Assembly (NCBI RefSeq): GCF_001571305.1
Contig: NZ_BCTN01000019.1
Coordinates: forward strand, 39,058 to 103,057
Length of the DNA: 64,000 nucleotides
Reading direction: 5' to 3'
From: Erwinia persicina NBRC 102418
Lineage (GTDB): Bacteria; Pseudomonadota; Gammaproteobacteria; Enterobacterales; Enterobacteriaceae
A program made the translations under genes and the position numbers. Positions 35,726-45,172 of this stretch are shown here, piece by piece (position 1 is the first letter of the stretch; every line of letters starts with the position of its first letter). The notes below the pieces were generated by a model, which did not search any database, was not told the DNA's origin, and saw only the letters and a list, made by a program, of their open reading frames with translations.

Positions 35726-37266
35726 AATCACGCCATCTGTTCTTTGCGCTGGCGGCCCTGCTGCCCTGCGGCGTGCTGGCGGCGGATGCCATCAGCGGTG
35801 CGGTTGAGCGCCAGCCCACCAACGTCGAAGCGATTATCATGTTCCTGATTTTCGTCGCTTTTACGTTGGGGATCACCTACTGGGCCTCCAAGCGTACCCG
35901 GTCACGCAGCGACTACTATACGGCGGGCGGCAATATTACCGGCTTCCAGAATGGCCTGGCGATGGCCGGAGACTTTATGTCTGCCGCCTCGTTTTTGGGG
36001 ATTTCGGCACTGGTTTATACTTCCGGCTACGACGGACTGATCTACTCCCTCGGCTTCCTGGTCGGCTGGCCGATTATTCTGTTCCTGATCGCCGAGCGCC
36101 TGCGTAACCTCGGGCGTTATACCTTTGCCGATGTGGCCTCTTACCGCCTGAAACAGAAGCCGATCCGCACGCTTTCGGCCTGTGGTTCCCTGGTGGTAGT
36201 GGCGCTCTATCTGATTGCGCAGATGGTCGGCGCAGGCAAGCTGATCCAGCTGCTGTTCGGCCTGGATTATCACGTGGCGGTGGTGCTGGTCGGTATCCTG
36301 ATGGTGATGTACGTGCTGTTTGGCGGCATGCTGGCCACCACCTGGGTACAGATTATTAAAGCCGTCCTGCTGCTGTTTGGGGCCAGCTTTATGGCCATTA
36401 TGGTGATGAAAACGGTCGGTTTCAGTTTCAATACGCTGTTTACCGAAGCCATCAAGGTTCACCCGAAAGGGATTGCGATCATGAGCCCCGGCGGGCTGGT
36501 ACACGATCCGATTTCGGCTCTTTCGCTCGGGTTGGGTCTGATGTTCGGTACAGCAGGTTTACCGCACATTCTGATGCGCTTCTTCACCGTCAGCGACGCG
36601 CGGGAAGCACGTAAGAGCGTATTCTGGGCCACCGGCTTTATGGGTTACTTCTACTTCCTGACCTTTATTATCGGCTTTGGGGCCATTCTGCTGGTCGGGG
36701 CGAATCCGGCGTTTAAAGACGCCACCGGCGCGCTGATCGGCGGCAACAATATGGCGGCGGTGCATCTGGCGGACGCGGTGGGCGGCAGCCTGTTCCTCGG
36801 CTTTATCTCTGCCGTGGCCTTCGCCACCATTCTGGCGGTAGTCGCCGGACTGACGCTGGCGGGGGCTTCCGCCGTGTCTCATGACCTGTATGCCAGCGTG
36901 TTCCGTAAGGGGCAGGCCACTGAAAAAGATGAGCTGCGGGTGTCAAAAATAACCGTCGTGCTGCTGGGCATTGTGGCGATCCTGCTGGGGATTATGTTTG
37001 AAAAGCAAAACATCGCCTTTATGGTCGGGCTGGCGTTCTCGATTGCCGCCAGCTGTAACTTCCCGATTATTTTACTGTCGATGTACTGGTCAAAACTCAC
37101 CACGCGCGGAGCGATGATTGGCGGCTGGCTGGGCCTGCTGACGGCGGTGCTGCTGATGATCCTCGGCCCGACGGTATGGGTACAGGTGCTGGGCAATGCG
37201 AAAGCGGTGTTCCCGTATGAGTATCCGGCGCTGTTCTCGATGCTGGCGGCGTTTATCGGTACCTAG
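35722..37266 (+). CDS. actP: Cation/acetate symporter ActP, stopped by an in-frame amber codon
   Basis: A 514-residue sodium:solute symporter close to E. coli ActP (549 residues). It has a signal peptide-like N-terminus (residues 1-20, as in ActP) and about 13 membrane segments, with family regions [18 protein letters not shown] and [15 protein letters not shown]. The frame ends at TAG (37264-37266), where ActP has a Trp codon in its last helix. After the TAG the same frame continues for 37 codons with clear ActP C-terminal sequence to TAA at 37378-37380. So a TGG-to-TAG change (or a sequencing error) removes the end of the last segment and the cytoplasmic tail. The rest looks intact. Confidence 0.9.
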   Translation: MKSRHLFFALAALLPCGVLAADAISGAVERQPTNVEAIIMFLIFVAFTLGITYWASKRTRSRSDYYTAGGNITGFQNGLAMAGDFMSAASFLGISALVYTSGYDGLIYSLGFLVGWPIILFLIAERLRNLGRYTFADVASYRLKQKPIRTLSACGSLVVVALYLIAQMVGAGKLIQLLFGLDYHVAVVLVGILMVMYVLFGGMLATTWVQIIKAVLLLFGASFMAIMVMKTVGFSFNTLFTEAIKVHPKGIAIMSPGGLVHDPISALSLGLGLMFGTAGLPHILMRFFTVSDAREARKSVFWATGFMGYFYFLTFIIGFGAILLVGANPAFKDATGALIGGNNMAAVHLADAVGGSLFLGFISAVAFATILAVVAGLTLAGASAVSHDLYASVFRKGQATEKDELRVSKITVVLLGIVAILLGIMFEKQNIAFMVGLAFSIAASCNFPIILLSMYWSKLTTRGAMIGGWLGLLTAVLLMILGPTVWVQVLGNAKAVFPYEYPALFSMLAAFIGT

Positions 37267-37380
37267 CTGTTCTCGGTGACCGACAGCTCGGCATCCGGTG
37301 CGGAGGAGCGTCAGCGCTTCCAGGCGCAGTTTGTTCGTTCACAGACGGGGATCGGCATTGAAGGCGGGAAAGGTCATTAA
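37267..37380 (+). pseudogene. actP: In-frame continuation of actP beyond the amber codon
   Basis: The 37 codons after the TAG keep frame and similarity to the tail of Act[19 protein letters not shown] then [17 protein letters not shown] and TAA. No other disruption is seen, so the change is recent. TAG followed by C is a somewhat leaky context, so some full-length protein by readthrough is conceivable. Confidence 0.85.
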
Positions 37381-37393
37381 TACCAGAGAGACA

Positions 37394-37422
37394 GGTGCGG
37401 ACCGGGTGTCACGGTCCGCACC
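37394..37422. repeat. Palindrome GGTGCGGACC type, copy 1
   Basis: GGTGCGGACC-GGGTGTCAC-GGTCCGCACC, a perfect 10-bp stem after actP. It resembles the GGGGCGACC family with GGACC in place of GACC. Confidence 0.7.
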
Positions 37423-37435
37423 GTAGTGGTTCACA

Positions 37436-37463
37436 GGGGCGGACCGGCTGTTTCGGTCCGCCC
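37436..37463. repeat. Palindrome GGGGCGGACC type, copy 2
   Basis: GGGGCGGACC-GGCTGTTTC-GGTCCGCCC, 13 bp after copy 1 and 6 bp from the stop of the convergent porin gene. The pair probably closes both transcripts. Confidence 0.7.
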
Positions 37464-37469
37464 GCGCTG

Positions 37470-38015
37470 TCAGAAATGAACAGCAGCACCCACATAAGGG
37501 CCATCAGCCACGACGTTATCTTTACGGCCATCTTTACCGTTCATCGTCATGTACTTGTAACCCACGCTCACATCCACCAGCGAGATAGGCTGGAAGCTCA
37601 CGCCTGCGGACGCTTCCTGGTAGTTATCGATATGGCTGGAGAACGAGTCCGGAGACCAGAAGTATTCACCGTACACGTTGAACATGTTAGTCACCGGGAC
37701 TCGCACGCCGCCACCGATAGCCACACCGTAGCCATCTTTGGAGTCTTTCGGGTTAGTTGACATCGCTTTAACAGTGGGAGACAGGAACACATCACCGACA
37801 GCCACGTTGTAGCCCAGACCCAGGCTTTCTACGTTACCGTCGTGATCGCTGCGCAGCCAGTCACCGGAAAGTGCAAAACCAGGGGTATTAGTACCCAGGC
37901 CTACGTGAACGTCAGTGTAATCTTTGCCCACACTCACGCCACCTTCAATCGCCTGGGCAGAGCCTGCCAGCGCCAGCAGCGCCAGAGCGCCGGTTGTCAT
38001 TGCCACTCTTTTCAT
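37470..38015 (-). CDS. YfaZ-family outer-membrane protein
   Basis: A 181-residue exported protein. A signal peptide ends at GSAQA (residue 22), and the mature part alternates polar and hydrophobic residues, as in a small beta-barrel, ending in an aromatic Phe (GAAVHF), which is typical for outer-membrane insertion. Length and pattern match the YfaZ family (about 180 residues, possibly porin-like). AGGAGA lies 8 bases before the ATG. Single gene, convergent to actP. Function is unknown. Confidence 0.82.
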   Translation of the reverse strand: MKRVAMTTGALALLALAGSAQAIEGGVSVGKDYTDVHVGLGTNTPGFALSGDWLRSDHDGNVESLGLGYNVAVGDVFLSPTVKAMSTNPKDSKDGYGVAIGGGVRVPVTNMFNVYGEYFWSPDSFSSHIDNYQEASAGVSFQPISLVDVSVGYKYMTMNGKDGRKDNVVADGPYVGAAVHF

Positions 38016-38155
38016 TTTTTTCTCCTGATTAAAATTTACTCACGCCTTGATGCGGCGGCCTTGCAGAGTAAACCAACCGTTAAAGAAATTATATGAGAAA
38101 GCCGTGAATCAATGTGAATTTGAGTAACCTTACAAAAGCGCTGAAAACCGTTTAT

Positions 38156-38854
38156 TTAACTCACGGCCCACATAATATGGCCAATGACCGGCGCAATCAC
38201 CACCGTGACCACACCCGATAACATCATCACCAGGCTGGAGACGACACCCTCCTGCTGCCCCATCTCATAGGCCCTTGCTGTCCCCGCACCGTGCGAAGCC
38301 GCACCGAACCCGGCGCCCTTCGCCAGACCCTGTTTGATCGCCAGACGCAGGAACAGCAGGTCGCCCACCGCCATGCCAAACACCCCGGTGATCACCACAA
38401 ACAGCGCCACCAGATCCGGCTGACCGCCCAGCTGCTTCGCTGCCGCCAGCGCAAAGGGCGTGGTGATAGAGCGTACCGCCAGACTGCGCTGGATGGCTTC
38501 CGGCAGGGCCAGCATCTGCGCCAGCCATACCGAACTGCACACCGCCACGGTCGTCGCAGTGATCACCCCGGCACTGAGGGAGAGCCAGTGACGGCGAATG
38601 ATCGCCATGTTTTCATAGACCGGCACCGCAAATGCCAGCGTGGCCGGGCCAAGCAGCCACAGCAGCCAGCGGCTTTCACCGATGTAGTCCTGCCAGGAGA
38701 TATGGGCAACCAGCAGCAGCGCTACCAGCACCATCGGTGTCATCACCAGCGGCATCAGCAGCAGCCGGTGCCAGCGACGGTAAAGTCGCTTATTGAGGAA
38801 GTAAACCACCAGTGTGGCAAGCAGGCAGACGATACTGAGAATAAAATCACGCAT
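38156..38854 (-). CDS. LrgB/CidB family membrane protein
   Basis: A 232-residue inner-membrane protein of the LrgB/CidB/YohK family. About seven hydrophobic segments are seen, and the conserved regions RSITTPFALAAAKQLGG and FGAASHGAGTARAYEMGQQEGVVSSL are intact. In staphylococci this pair acts like holin/antiholin; other members export pyruvate or glycolate. The ATG at 38854 is chosen on family alignment. It overlaps the LrgA-type gene upstream by 8 bp, so the two are translationally coupled. Confidence 0.87.
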   Translation of the reverse strand: MRDFILSIVCLLATLVVYFLNKRLYRRWHRLLLMPLVMTPMVLVALLLVAHISWQDYIGESRWLLWLLGPATLAFAVPVYENMAIIRRHWLSLSAGVITATTVAVCSSVWLAQMLALPEAIQRSLAVRSITTPFALAAAKQLGGQPDLVALFVVITGVFGMAVGDLLFLRLAIKQGLAKGAGFGAASHGAGTARAYEMGQQEGVVSSLVMMLSGVVTVVIAPVIGHIMWAVS

Positions 38855-39275
38855 CGTTTTTCCCCTGCTTACGGGCGGCAAGCCACAGTTCAAAGCGGTA
38901 TACGCGCTCCACCACCAGTGAGGTTGCCGCCAGCACCAGCAGCGTACTGAGGCCGATCACCAGCAGAATGCGCCAGCCTTCCACCCGCAGCAGATCGCCG
39001 TAGTTCACCACCGCCACGACCGCCGGGACAAAGAACAGCAGCATTTCGGCCAGCAGCCAGCTGGCTCCCGCTTTCACCCAGCCCAGCGGCAGTACGCGCA
39101 GCATAATCATCGCCAGCAGCAGTAACATGCCGACAATATTGGCGGGCAGCGGCAGATGCAGCCAGTTCACTAACTGCTCTGACGCCAGAAAAAGCCCGAC
39201 ATACAGCGCCACCTGAAGCGGAACCTGCACCCGCTGCAGCCAGGCCGAACCCTGTGGACGTATCGCCAGTGACAT
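38847..39275 (-). CDS. LrgA/CidA family membrane protein
   Basis: A 142-residue holin-like protein with four hydrophobic segments and the family motifs LPLPANIVGMLLLL and LLFFVPAVVAVVNY. It forms a pair with the LrgB-type gene. The ATG at 39275 follows GAGGG at a suitable distance; a longer reading from 39329 would reach back into the regulator's promoter. It is divergent from a LysR gene 108 bp away, the arrangement of cidR-cidAB. Confidence 0.86.
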   Translation of the reverse strand: MSLAIRPQGSAWLQRVQVPLQVALYVGLFLASEQLVNWLHLPLPANIVGMLLLLAMIMLRVLPLGWVKAGASWLLAEMLLFFVPAVVAVVNYGDLLRVEGWRILLVIGLSTLLVLAATSLVVERVYRFELWLAARKQGKNDA

Positions 39276-39382
39276 GCTGTTTTTCCCTCTTAAAATGTTT
39301 TTATGGGAAAGAGTATAAAGCGGTAACAAAGGGTGAAAAAAATGACTTAATATTATCCCAACTATGCCAGACAGGAATGATT

Positions 39383-40285
39383 ATGGACGTTCGCGCCCTG
39401 CGCTACTTTGTGGAAGTGGTTCGTCAGCAGAGTTTTACCCGTGCCGCCGAGCAGCTGTACGTCACGCAGCCTACCATCAGCAAGATGTTGCGCCAGCTGG
39501 AGGATGAACTGGGCTGTACGTTGCTGATCCGTGAGGGGCGTAAGCTGCATCTGACCGATACCGGCCAGGCGGTTTACCAGCGCGGAGTCACCATCCTGCA
39601 GGAGTTTAAGCAGCTGGAGGCGGAGATCAGCGATATCAACGAGCTGAAAACCGGTGAGCTACGCCTGGGCATTCCCCCCATGGTCGGGATGCAGATTGCC
39701 GGATCGATCTCCGCCTTCCGTCAGCGCTATCCCGGTGTGGCGCTGAAAATCTCCGAGTTTGGCGGGCTGACCGTGCAACAGGCCGTGCTGTCCGGTAGCC
39801 TGGATATTGCCATGACCGCCCTGCCGGTGGCGGATGATTTGCCCCTGAATTCGCTGGCGCTGATGAGTCATCCTCTCTGTGTTCTGGTGCCGCGCACCGA
39901 CGCCTGGCTTCGCCGCAGCCATATGCCGATCAGTGAACTGGCGGGGCTTCCCATTCTGATCTACAACGAGGAGTTTTCCCTGAATCGCCAACTGATGCGG
40001 GCGTTTCAGGCCAGCGGATTTACGCCGCAGATTGCGGTACGCAGCGGACAGTGGGATTTTCTGGCGGCAATGGTGCAGGCCGGAATGGGTGTGGCGATCC
40101 TGCCGGAGCCTATCTGCCAGCGTCTGGATAAGAGCCAGTTGCTGTGGCTGCCGCTGGAGTCGGATCTGGTGTGGAAGCTGGGGCTGATCTGGCGGGAAGG
40201 GAGTTATCTGTCGCGCAGCGCCCAGGCATGGATTACCTGCTGCCGCGAGTTCTGGCCGGGGGAAACGCCACGCATTTCATTGTGA
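39383..40285 (+). CDS. LysR-family regulator (CidR-like)
   Basis: A 300-residue LysR-type regulator starting MDVRALRYFVEVVRQQSF, with a helix-turn-helix around AAEQLYVTQPTISKMLRQLE. It resembles regulators that pair with lrgAB/cidAB-type genes (YwbI/CidR group), and it is divergent from such a pair here, so it probably controls it. The ATG at 39383 is preferred to that at 39377 from alignment; AGGA lies 8 bases upstream. Confidence 0.85.
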   Translation: MDVRALRYFVEVVRQQSFTRAAEQLYVTQPTISKMLRQLEDELGCTLLIREGRKLHLTDTGQAVYQRGVTILQEFKQLEAEISDINELKTGELRLGIPPMVGMQIAGSISAFRQRYPGVALKISEFGGLTVQQAVLSGSLDIAMTALPVADDLPLNSLALMSHPLCVLVPRTDAWLRRSHMPISELAGLPILIYNEEFSLNRQLMRAFQASGFTPQIAVRSGQWDFLAAMVQAGMGVAILPEPICQRLDKSQLLWLPLESDLVWKLGLIWREGSYLSRSAQAWITCCREFWPGETPRISL

Positions 40286-40325
40286 ACCACTGGGGACAGG
40301 CGTAAACCACGCAAACCGGCGGCAC

Positions 40326-40350
40326 GGGCGACCAGAAAAGAAGGTCGCCC
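40326..40350. repeat. Dispersed palindrome, GGGGCGACC type
   Basis: GGGCGACC-AGAAAAGAA-GGTCGCCC between the convergent LysR and yjcE genes. Same arms and A-rich loop as the copies at 24.6, 29.3 and 59.6 kb. Confidence 0.75.
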
Positions 40351-40369
40351 CTACCCGAATACCCTGCGG

Positions 40370-42019
40370 TTATTCTTCCTTTTCGACCAGCAGGGTTTCC
40401 ATCAGATCGAGATCGTGCAGCAGTTTCTGCATGGTTTCATTGCTGATTTTCTGCGTGGCGCGCAGGTGATACAGCTCACCCCGCTCGGCACGCAGCGCGC
40501 TCAGGCGGAAGCGACGTTCCAGATTTTCCGCAAACAGAGCGCGCTCCAGGTCCTCTTTACCATCAACGCGACGACGCAGATTACCAATCACGCGGGAGCT
40601 GACTTCTTTAATCAGCTCCGGATCGATGTTCTCTTCGGTGTCACTGGTCAGCCGCTCTTCCATTTTATACAGGCTTTCAATCGCCGTACCGGCCATCACC
40701 GCACGCGCCATCTGCAGCTCACGACGGTGAACCGTCTTATCGACACCTTCCACCCCGCGCAGCAGCAACGGCAGCATCACCACACCCACCAGCAGTGAGA
40801 ACAGGATCACCCCGGTGGCCAGGAACACCAGTTCATAACGCGCCGGGAAGTCATTGCCATTACTCAGCAGCAGCGGAATAGACAGCACACCCGCCAGCGT
40901 TATCGCCCCGCGCACGCCAGCGAATGAGGCAATCAGCAGCTCACGCGTTGAGTAGCTGGAAAACTCCATGGGGCGTTTTTTCAACGCGCTGCGGCTGATA
41001 AAGCGCATGGTCCACAGCCAGCCGAAACGCACGATCATCAGCGCCATATAGATCAGCACCACCGAGGCAAACAGCACCCACAGCTCCACATTAGGATCGG
41101 CATCGGCCTGACGTACGGAGATTTCCAGAATGCCCGGCAGCTGCAGACCCAGCATCAGGAACACCATGCCGTTAAACACGAATTCCAGCATCTGCCAGAC
41201 GCTGTTAGCACGCAGTCGCATCGCCAGCGGTGCCTGACGAATAATCCCGGAGCGCGAGATGGTCATCCCGGCGGCGACCGCGGCAAGAATACCGGACACG
41301 CCGATATGCTCGGCAATCAGATAAGACGCAAACGGCAGCAGCAGCAGCAGCACGGTCTGCGTCGCCGGGTCATCGCCGCTCCAGCGGCTGAACAGGCGCA
41401 GCGACTTACCGTACAGCCAGCAGATCGCAATCCCCGCCAGCAGGCCGCCAATCGCCACTTTCATAAACTCCAGCGACGCGCCCGAGACGGTGAAGACCAT
41501 CGTGCCCATGGCCACCGCGACGGCAAACTTCAGCGAGACCAGACCAGACGCATCATTCATCAACGCCTCGCCCTGCAGGATCGCCATGATTTTTTTCGGG
41601 ATGCGCCCCTCGCCGACAATGCCGGAGAGCGCGACAGCATCGGTCGGTGACAGCACCGCCGCCAGCGCAAAGGCAGACAGAAGCGGAATACCGGGCACCA
41701 GCCAGTAGATCAGGTAACCAATCCCGACCACAGTGATCAGCACCAGAACCAGCGCCAGGCCAAGGATCTCACGCCCGTGATTGAGGAACTCGCTGGTCGG
41801 GGTTTTCCAGCCATCAGCAAACAGCAGCGGCGGAATAAACAGGACTAAAAACAGCTCCGGATCAAAATCGACGTGCAGACCAAACGTCGGCCAGGCCAGC
41901 AAGGCGCCCATCGCGATTTGTACCAGCGGCAGAGGGATCTGAAAGGGAATAATACGTGCTGCGACGCCCGACAACGACACAACCAGCGTCAGAATGAGAA
42001 TAGTGAAGAAAATTTCCAT
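40370..42019 (-). CDS. yjcE: Na+/H+ antiporter YjcE (CPA1 family)
   Basis: A 549-residue CPA1-type sodium/proton antiporter, the same length as E. coli YjcE. The N-terminal half has about 12 membrane helices including PPLLFADGWKTP, AAVLSPTDAVALSGI, GEALMNDASGLVSLKFA and SFAGVRGAITLAGVLS, which cover the ion-site Asp residues. The last 130 residues are a charged cytoplasmic tail. Monocistronic, between ghxP and the cid-type cluster; yjcE and ghxP neighbour each other in E. coli too. Confidence 0.92.
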   Translation of the reverse strand: MEIFFTILILTLVVSLSGVAARIIPFQIPLPLVQIAMGALLAWPTFGLHVDFDPELFLVLFIPPLLFADGWKTPTSEFLNHGREILGLALVLVLITVVGIGYLIYWLVPGIPLLSAFALAAVLSPTDAVALSGIVGEGRIPKKIMAILQGEALMNDASGLVSLKFAVAVAMGTMVFTVSGASLEFMKVAIGGLLAGIAICWLYGKSLRLFSRWSGDDPATQTVLLLLLPFASYLIAEHIGVSGILAAVAAGMTISRSGIIRQAPLAMRLRANSVWQMLEFVFNGMVFLMLGLQLPGILEISVRQADADPNVELWVLFASVVLIYMALMIVRFGWLWTMRFISRSALKKRPMEFSSYSTRELLIASFAGVRGAITLAGVLSIPLLLSNGNDFPARYELVFLATGVILFSLLVGVVMLPLLLRGVEGVDKTVHRRELQMARAVMAGTAIESLYKMEERLTSDTEENIDPELIKEVSSRVIGNLRRRVDGKEDLERALFAENLERRFRLSALRAERGELYHLRATQKISNETMQKLLHDLDLMETLLVEKEE

Positions 42020-42162
42020 GCGTTCCTTTTTATATGTCTTCCGAAGGCTCTGAACAAAAGCAGCCCAGGATTTGTATACCCTGCGGGATAGTAAAGCAAA
42101 TTAGGAAAGCGTTGAAAAACAGGATGTGCCTTAAGAGGGGAAATTCAGTGGCATCTGAAGGT

Positions 42163-42183
42163 GGGGCCGGTGAACCCGGCCCC
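42163..42183 (-). terminator. Hairpin after ghxP
   Basis: GGGGCCGG and CCGGCCCC form an 8-bp stem around TGAAC, 10 bp beyond the ghxP stop codon. Only two T follow on the minus strand. Confidence 0.55.
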
Positions 42184-42192
42184 GAAACAGCA

Positions 42193-43542
42193 TTAAATCG
42201 CCCAGCCGCAGGCATAAAAAGCGACCAGCGCGACGGCGATCAGCACCGTACCGACGTTGAGCTTGCGCCATTCCCCGGCAAAGATACGGCCGATGACCAG
42301 CGAACCGAAGCCGAGCATAATGCCGGTGACGATATTACAGGTCAGCACAATAAACACCGCGGCCAGCAGGCCAGACATCGCATCGACGAAGTCGCTGAAG
42401 TCGATCTTGGAGACGTTGCTTAACATCAGCAGGCCAACGTACATCAGCGCTGGGGCGGTAGCATAGCCCGGCACGAGGTACGCCAGCGGCGACAGGAACA
42501 GGATCATCAGGAACAGAACGCCGACCACAATCGCCGTCAGACCGGTTTTACCGCCTGCCGCCGTTCCCGCTGCGGACTCGATATAGACTGCCGCAGGCGC
42601 TGCCCCGACCAGACCGGAGAAGATGCTGCTCAGGGAGTCGCTGGTCAGTGCCTTACCGCCGTTAATGATCTGGTTGTCTTTATCCAGCAGGTTGGCCTGC
42701 CCGGCCACGGCGCGGATGGTGCCGGTGGCATCAAAGACGGCGGTCATCACCAGCGCCAGCACGCTGGGCAACACTGCCGGTTTCAGTGCGCCGAGGATAT
42801 CCAGGCTGAACAGCAGCGAATTTCCCTGAGCATCGCTCAGGCTGGGCATGGCAAACAGCCCCTGATAGCTCACGGCCGGGTCAAAAATCAGGCCGATCAC
42901 AGAGATGGTAATAATGGTCAGCAGGATGCCGCCGGGTACGCGCAGTTTCTCCAGACCAAAAATCACCGCCAGACCCAGCAGCGTCATCACCACCGGGAAA
43001 GACGGGAAGTGGCCCAGCGCGACCGGAAGGCCCGGCCCCGGGTTTTTTACCACCAGGCCGACGCCGTCGGCGGCGATCAGCAGCAGGAACAGGCCAATAC
43101 CGACGCCGGTGCCGTGCGCCACGCCCATCGGCAGATTGCGCAGGATCCAGGCCCGGATGCCGGTAGCCGAGATCAGCGTAAACAGCACCCCCATCAGGAA
43201 CACCGCACCCAGCGCGACCGGCACGCTGATCTGCTGACCCAGCACCAGGCTGAAGGCCGTGAAGGCCGTTAGGGAAATGGCACAACCAATCGCCATCGGC
43301 AGGTTGGCCCACAGCCCCATCAGCAGGGAACCGAATCCGGCGACCAGACAGGTTGCCACAAACACCGCCGTTGGCGGGAAGCCCGCTTTGCCCAACATTG
43401 AGGGCACCACGATCACGGAATAGACCATGGCCAGGAAGGTCGTCAGACCCGCCAGGATTTCCTGACGGACGCTGCTACCGCGCGCAGAGATTTTGAACCA
43501 GGCGTCGAGAGAGCCGCTGGCCGGTTGAGAAGGAGCTGACAT
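42193..43542 (-). CDS. ghxP: Guanine/hypoxanthine permease
   Basis: A 449-residue purine:proton symporter of the NCS2/AzgA type, the same length as E. coli GhxP (YjcD). It has about 12-14 membrane helices and family regions [38 protein letters not shown] and [16 protein letters not shown]. The ATG at 43542, with AGGGGA upstream, is chosen because E. coli GhxP starts at the matching point (MSxPS); longer frames to 43662 have no support. A PurR-box-like sequence lies about 190 bp upstream, and PurR represses this gene in E. coli. Confidence 0.93.
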   Translation of the reverse strand: MSAPSQPASGSLDAWFKISARGSSVRQEILAGLTTFLAMVYSVIVVPSMLGKAGFPPTAVFVATCLVAGFGSLLMGLWANLPMAIGCAISLTAFTAFSLVLGQQISVPVALGAVFLMGVLFTLISATGIRAWILRNLPMGVAHGTGVGIGLFLLLIAADGVGLVVKNPGPGLPVALGHFPSFPVVMTLLGLAVIFGLEKLRVPGGILLTIITISVIGLIFDPAVSYQGLFAMPSLSDAQGNSLLFSLDILGALKPAVLPSVLALVMTAVFDATGTIRAVAGQANLLDKDNQIINGGKALTSDSLSSIFSGLVGAAPAAVYIESAAGTAAGGKTGLTAIVVGVLFLMILFLSPLAYLVPGYATAPALMYVGLLMLSNVSKIDFSDFVDAMSGLLAAVFIVLTCNIVTGIMLGFGSLVIGRIFAGEWRKLNVGTVLIAVALVAFYACGWAI

Positions 43543-43727
43543 TGTAATCCCCTGAACATTCTTATGAGTTATGGCGGCGTGGTACCACTGCATCCCAGCG
43601 GTAGTCAACGTTTGCATCCCTGGCACAATATTCACGGTGTCAAAAACCTCAGGGCGAGGCACAAACCGGATAAAGGCAAACGTTTACTATTCCACGTAAA
43701 AACCGCGTTATTGCAGTGCGTATTTTC

Positions 43728-43743
43728 GCGCAAACGATTATCC
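43728..43743 (-). promoter_or_regulatory. Candidate PurR box upstream of ghxP
   Basis: GCGCAAACGATTATCC matches the core CGCAAACG of the PurR operator (ACGCAAACGTTTTCGT type) with a weaker second half. PurR control of ghxP is known in E. coli. Confidence 0.5.
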
Positions 43744-43838
43744 GGTGTTTAATGGTGCATATTCAACACCTGTTATCGCTTAAATTTGCACAAGTCTTGA
43801 TTTACATCTCTCTCTGTCGTTCACAGTGAGAGATGTTA

Positions 43839-43855
43839 GCGGGGGAATTCCCCGC
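43839..43855 (-). terminator. Hairpin downstream of the GST gene
   Basis: GCGGGG-GAATT-CCCCGC, about 65 bp past the stop of the minus-strand GST gene. A possible terminator; no long T-run. Confidence 0.4.
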
Positions 43856-43920
43856 CCCCTAATAGCGCTTTCTTATGACGGCTATGCGGGCAGGGTGCAG
43901 GGGATCAGGCAGGAACGAAC

Positions 43921-44583
43921 TCAATCAAACTTCACTTCACCGCCCTGCTGCAGCGCACGCTGCCAGGCGGCACGGCTCTCTACCTTCTGCAGCCAGGCCT
44001 GGATAGCCGGACTGTCGGCGGCCCCACCGCGCGCGGTCAGGGCCTGCAGGGGGAAGCTCATCTGGACGTCAGCGATGCTGAACCGGCTACCGGCAAACCA
44101 TTCGTTGCGGGCCAGATGCTGCTCAATAAACTGACGGTGGGTGGCGAGCTGTGGGTCAAGGTAGCCCTTCTGCACCCCTTTACCAAAGGCGCTGCCGATC
44201 GGCCGCAGCAGCCAGGGAACCGGGGCTTTCCCCATGCGGCTGAAAATCAGCTTCATCACCAGCAGCGGCATCAGGGATCCTTCCGCATAGTGCAGCCAGT
44301 AGCGCGACTGGATCACCGCTTCGTCATCGTTTGGCTTCAACTGGCCACCGATATCATAGTGCGCTTCCAGATATTCCAGAATCGCCCCTGACTCCGCCAC
44401 CACGCGATTGTCATCGGTGATCACCGGGGCTTTACCTAACGGGTGCACTTTTTTCAGCTCCGGGGGGGCCAGCAGCGTACCCTCCCGCTGATAACGTTTA
44501 ATCTGATACGGGACTTCCAGCTCTTCCAGCAGCCACAGCACGCGCTGTGAGCGTGAGTTATTCAGGTGATGTACGGTGATCAT
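43921..44583 (-). CDS. Glutathione S-transferase family protein
   Basis: A 220-residue GST: an N-terminal thioredoxin-like domain (about 1-80, with NNSRSQRVLWLLEEL, PLGKAPVITDD and the glutathione-site ESGAILEYLE) and a C-terminal helical domain. The active-site Ser is probably the one in NNSRSQ. It starts 30 bp after soxR on the same strand and may be read with it, which would fit a role in oxidative or electrophile defence, but co-regulation is not shown. Confidence 0.85.
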   Translation of the reverse strand: MITVHHLNNSRSQRVLWLLEELEVPYQIKRYQREGTLLAPPELKKVHPLGKAPVITDDNRVVAESGAILEYLEAHYDIGGQLKPNDDEAVIQSRYWLHYAEGSLMPLLVMKLIFSRMGKAPVPWLLRPIGSAFGKGVQKGYLDPQLATHRQFIEQHLARNEWFAGSRFSIADVQMSFPLQALTARGGAADSPAIQAWLQKVESRAAWQRALQQGGEVKFD

Positions 44584-44613
44584 AGTCGCTCCTTAAAACC
44601 TGAGTATAGAAGG

Positions 44614-45081
44614 TTAAGCGCCTTTCACATCCAGCAGGATCGCTCCGGTACCCTGTTCACTGAGCCGGTCATTCGGATTGCGCAGCGGGCAGTCCTCCAT
44701 CGACAGGCAGCCGCAGCCGATGCAGCCATCCAGGTCATCACGCAGACGGGTGAGCGTTTCAATGCGCCTGTCCAGTTCGTCACGCCACTGCTGCGACAGC
44801 CGCGCCCACTCTTTCGGTGTCATTCTTTTGCCGGGGGAGTACTGCATCAGGCTGTTGCTGATGGTGGCCAGCGGGATGCCGATGCGCTGGGCGATTTTAA
44901 TGACCGCCACGCGTCTGAGCACATCACGCGTGTAGCGCCGCTGATTTCCCGGATTGCGGAAGCTGCTGATGAGCCCTTTGCTTTCATAGAAATGCAGCGT
45001 GGATACCGCCACGCCGCAGCGCCGGGCAACGTCACCAGGGGTCAGTTCCCGCTTATCGGAAGTGCGTACAATTTTTTTCAT
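44614..45081 (-). CDS. soxR: Redox-sensitive activator SoxR
   Basis: A 155-residue MerR-family regulator (E. coli SoxR has 154). The N-terminal helix-turn-helix includes [23 protein letters not shown], then a dimerisation helix, and the C-terminal [2Fe-2S] site is complete: [12 protein letters not shown] (CX2CXCX5C). Oxidation of the cluster by redox-cycling drugs turns on soxS. It is divergent from soxS, with an 18-bp perfect palindrome between them. Confidence 0.96.
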   Translation of the reverse strand: MKKIVRTSDKRELTPGDVARRCGVAVSTLHFYESKGLISSFRNPGNQRRYTRDVLRRVAVIKIAQRIGIPLATISNSLMQYSPGKRMTPKEWARLSQQWRDELDRRIETLTRLRDDLDGCIGCGCLSMEDCPLRNPNDRLSEQGTGAILLDVKGA

Positions 45082-45088
45082 TTAGCGC

Positions 45089-45119
45089 TTTACCTCAAGT
45101 TAACTTGAGGAATTATACT
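45089..45119 (+). promoter_or_regulatory. soxS promoter with SoxR operator
   Basis: CCTCAAGTTAACTTGAGG at 45093-45110 is a perfect 18-bp palindrome between TTTACC (-35, 45089-45094) and TATACT (-10, 45114-45119). The spacer is 19 bp, the overlong distance that MerR-type activators such as SoxR correct by bending DNA. The operator begins 12 bp from the soxR start codon, so SoxR can also limit its own gene. Confidence 0.9.
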
Positions 45120-45172
45120 CAGCTACCATTGAGTTCGCGACCTATTGACGCAGAGACCCGGGAGAAAAGTGT

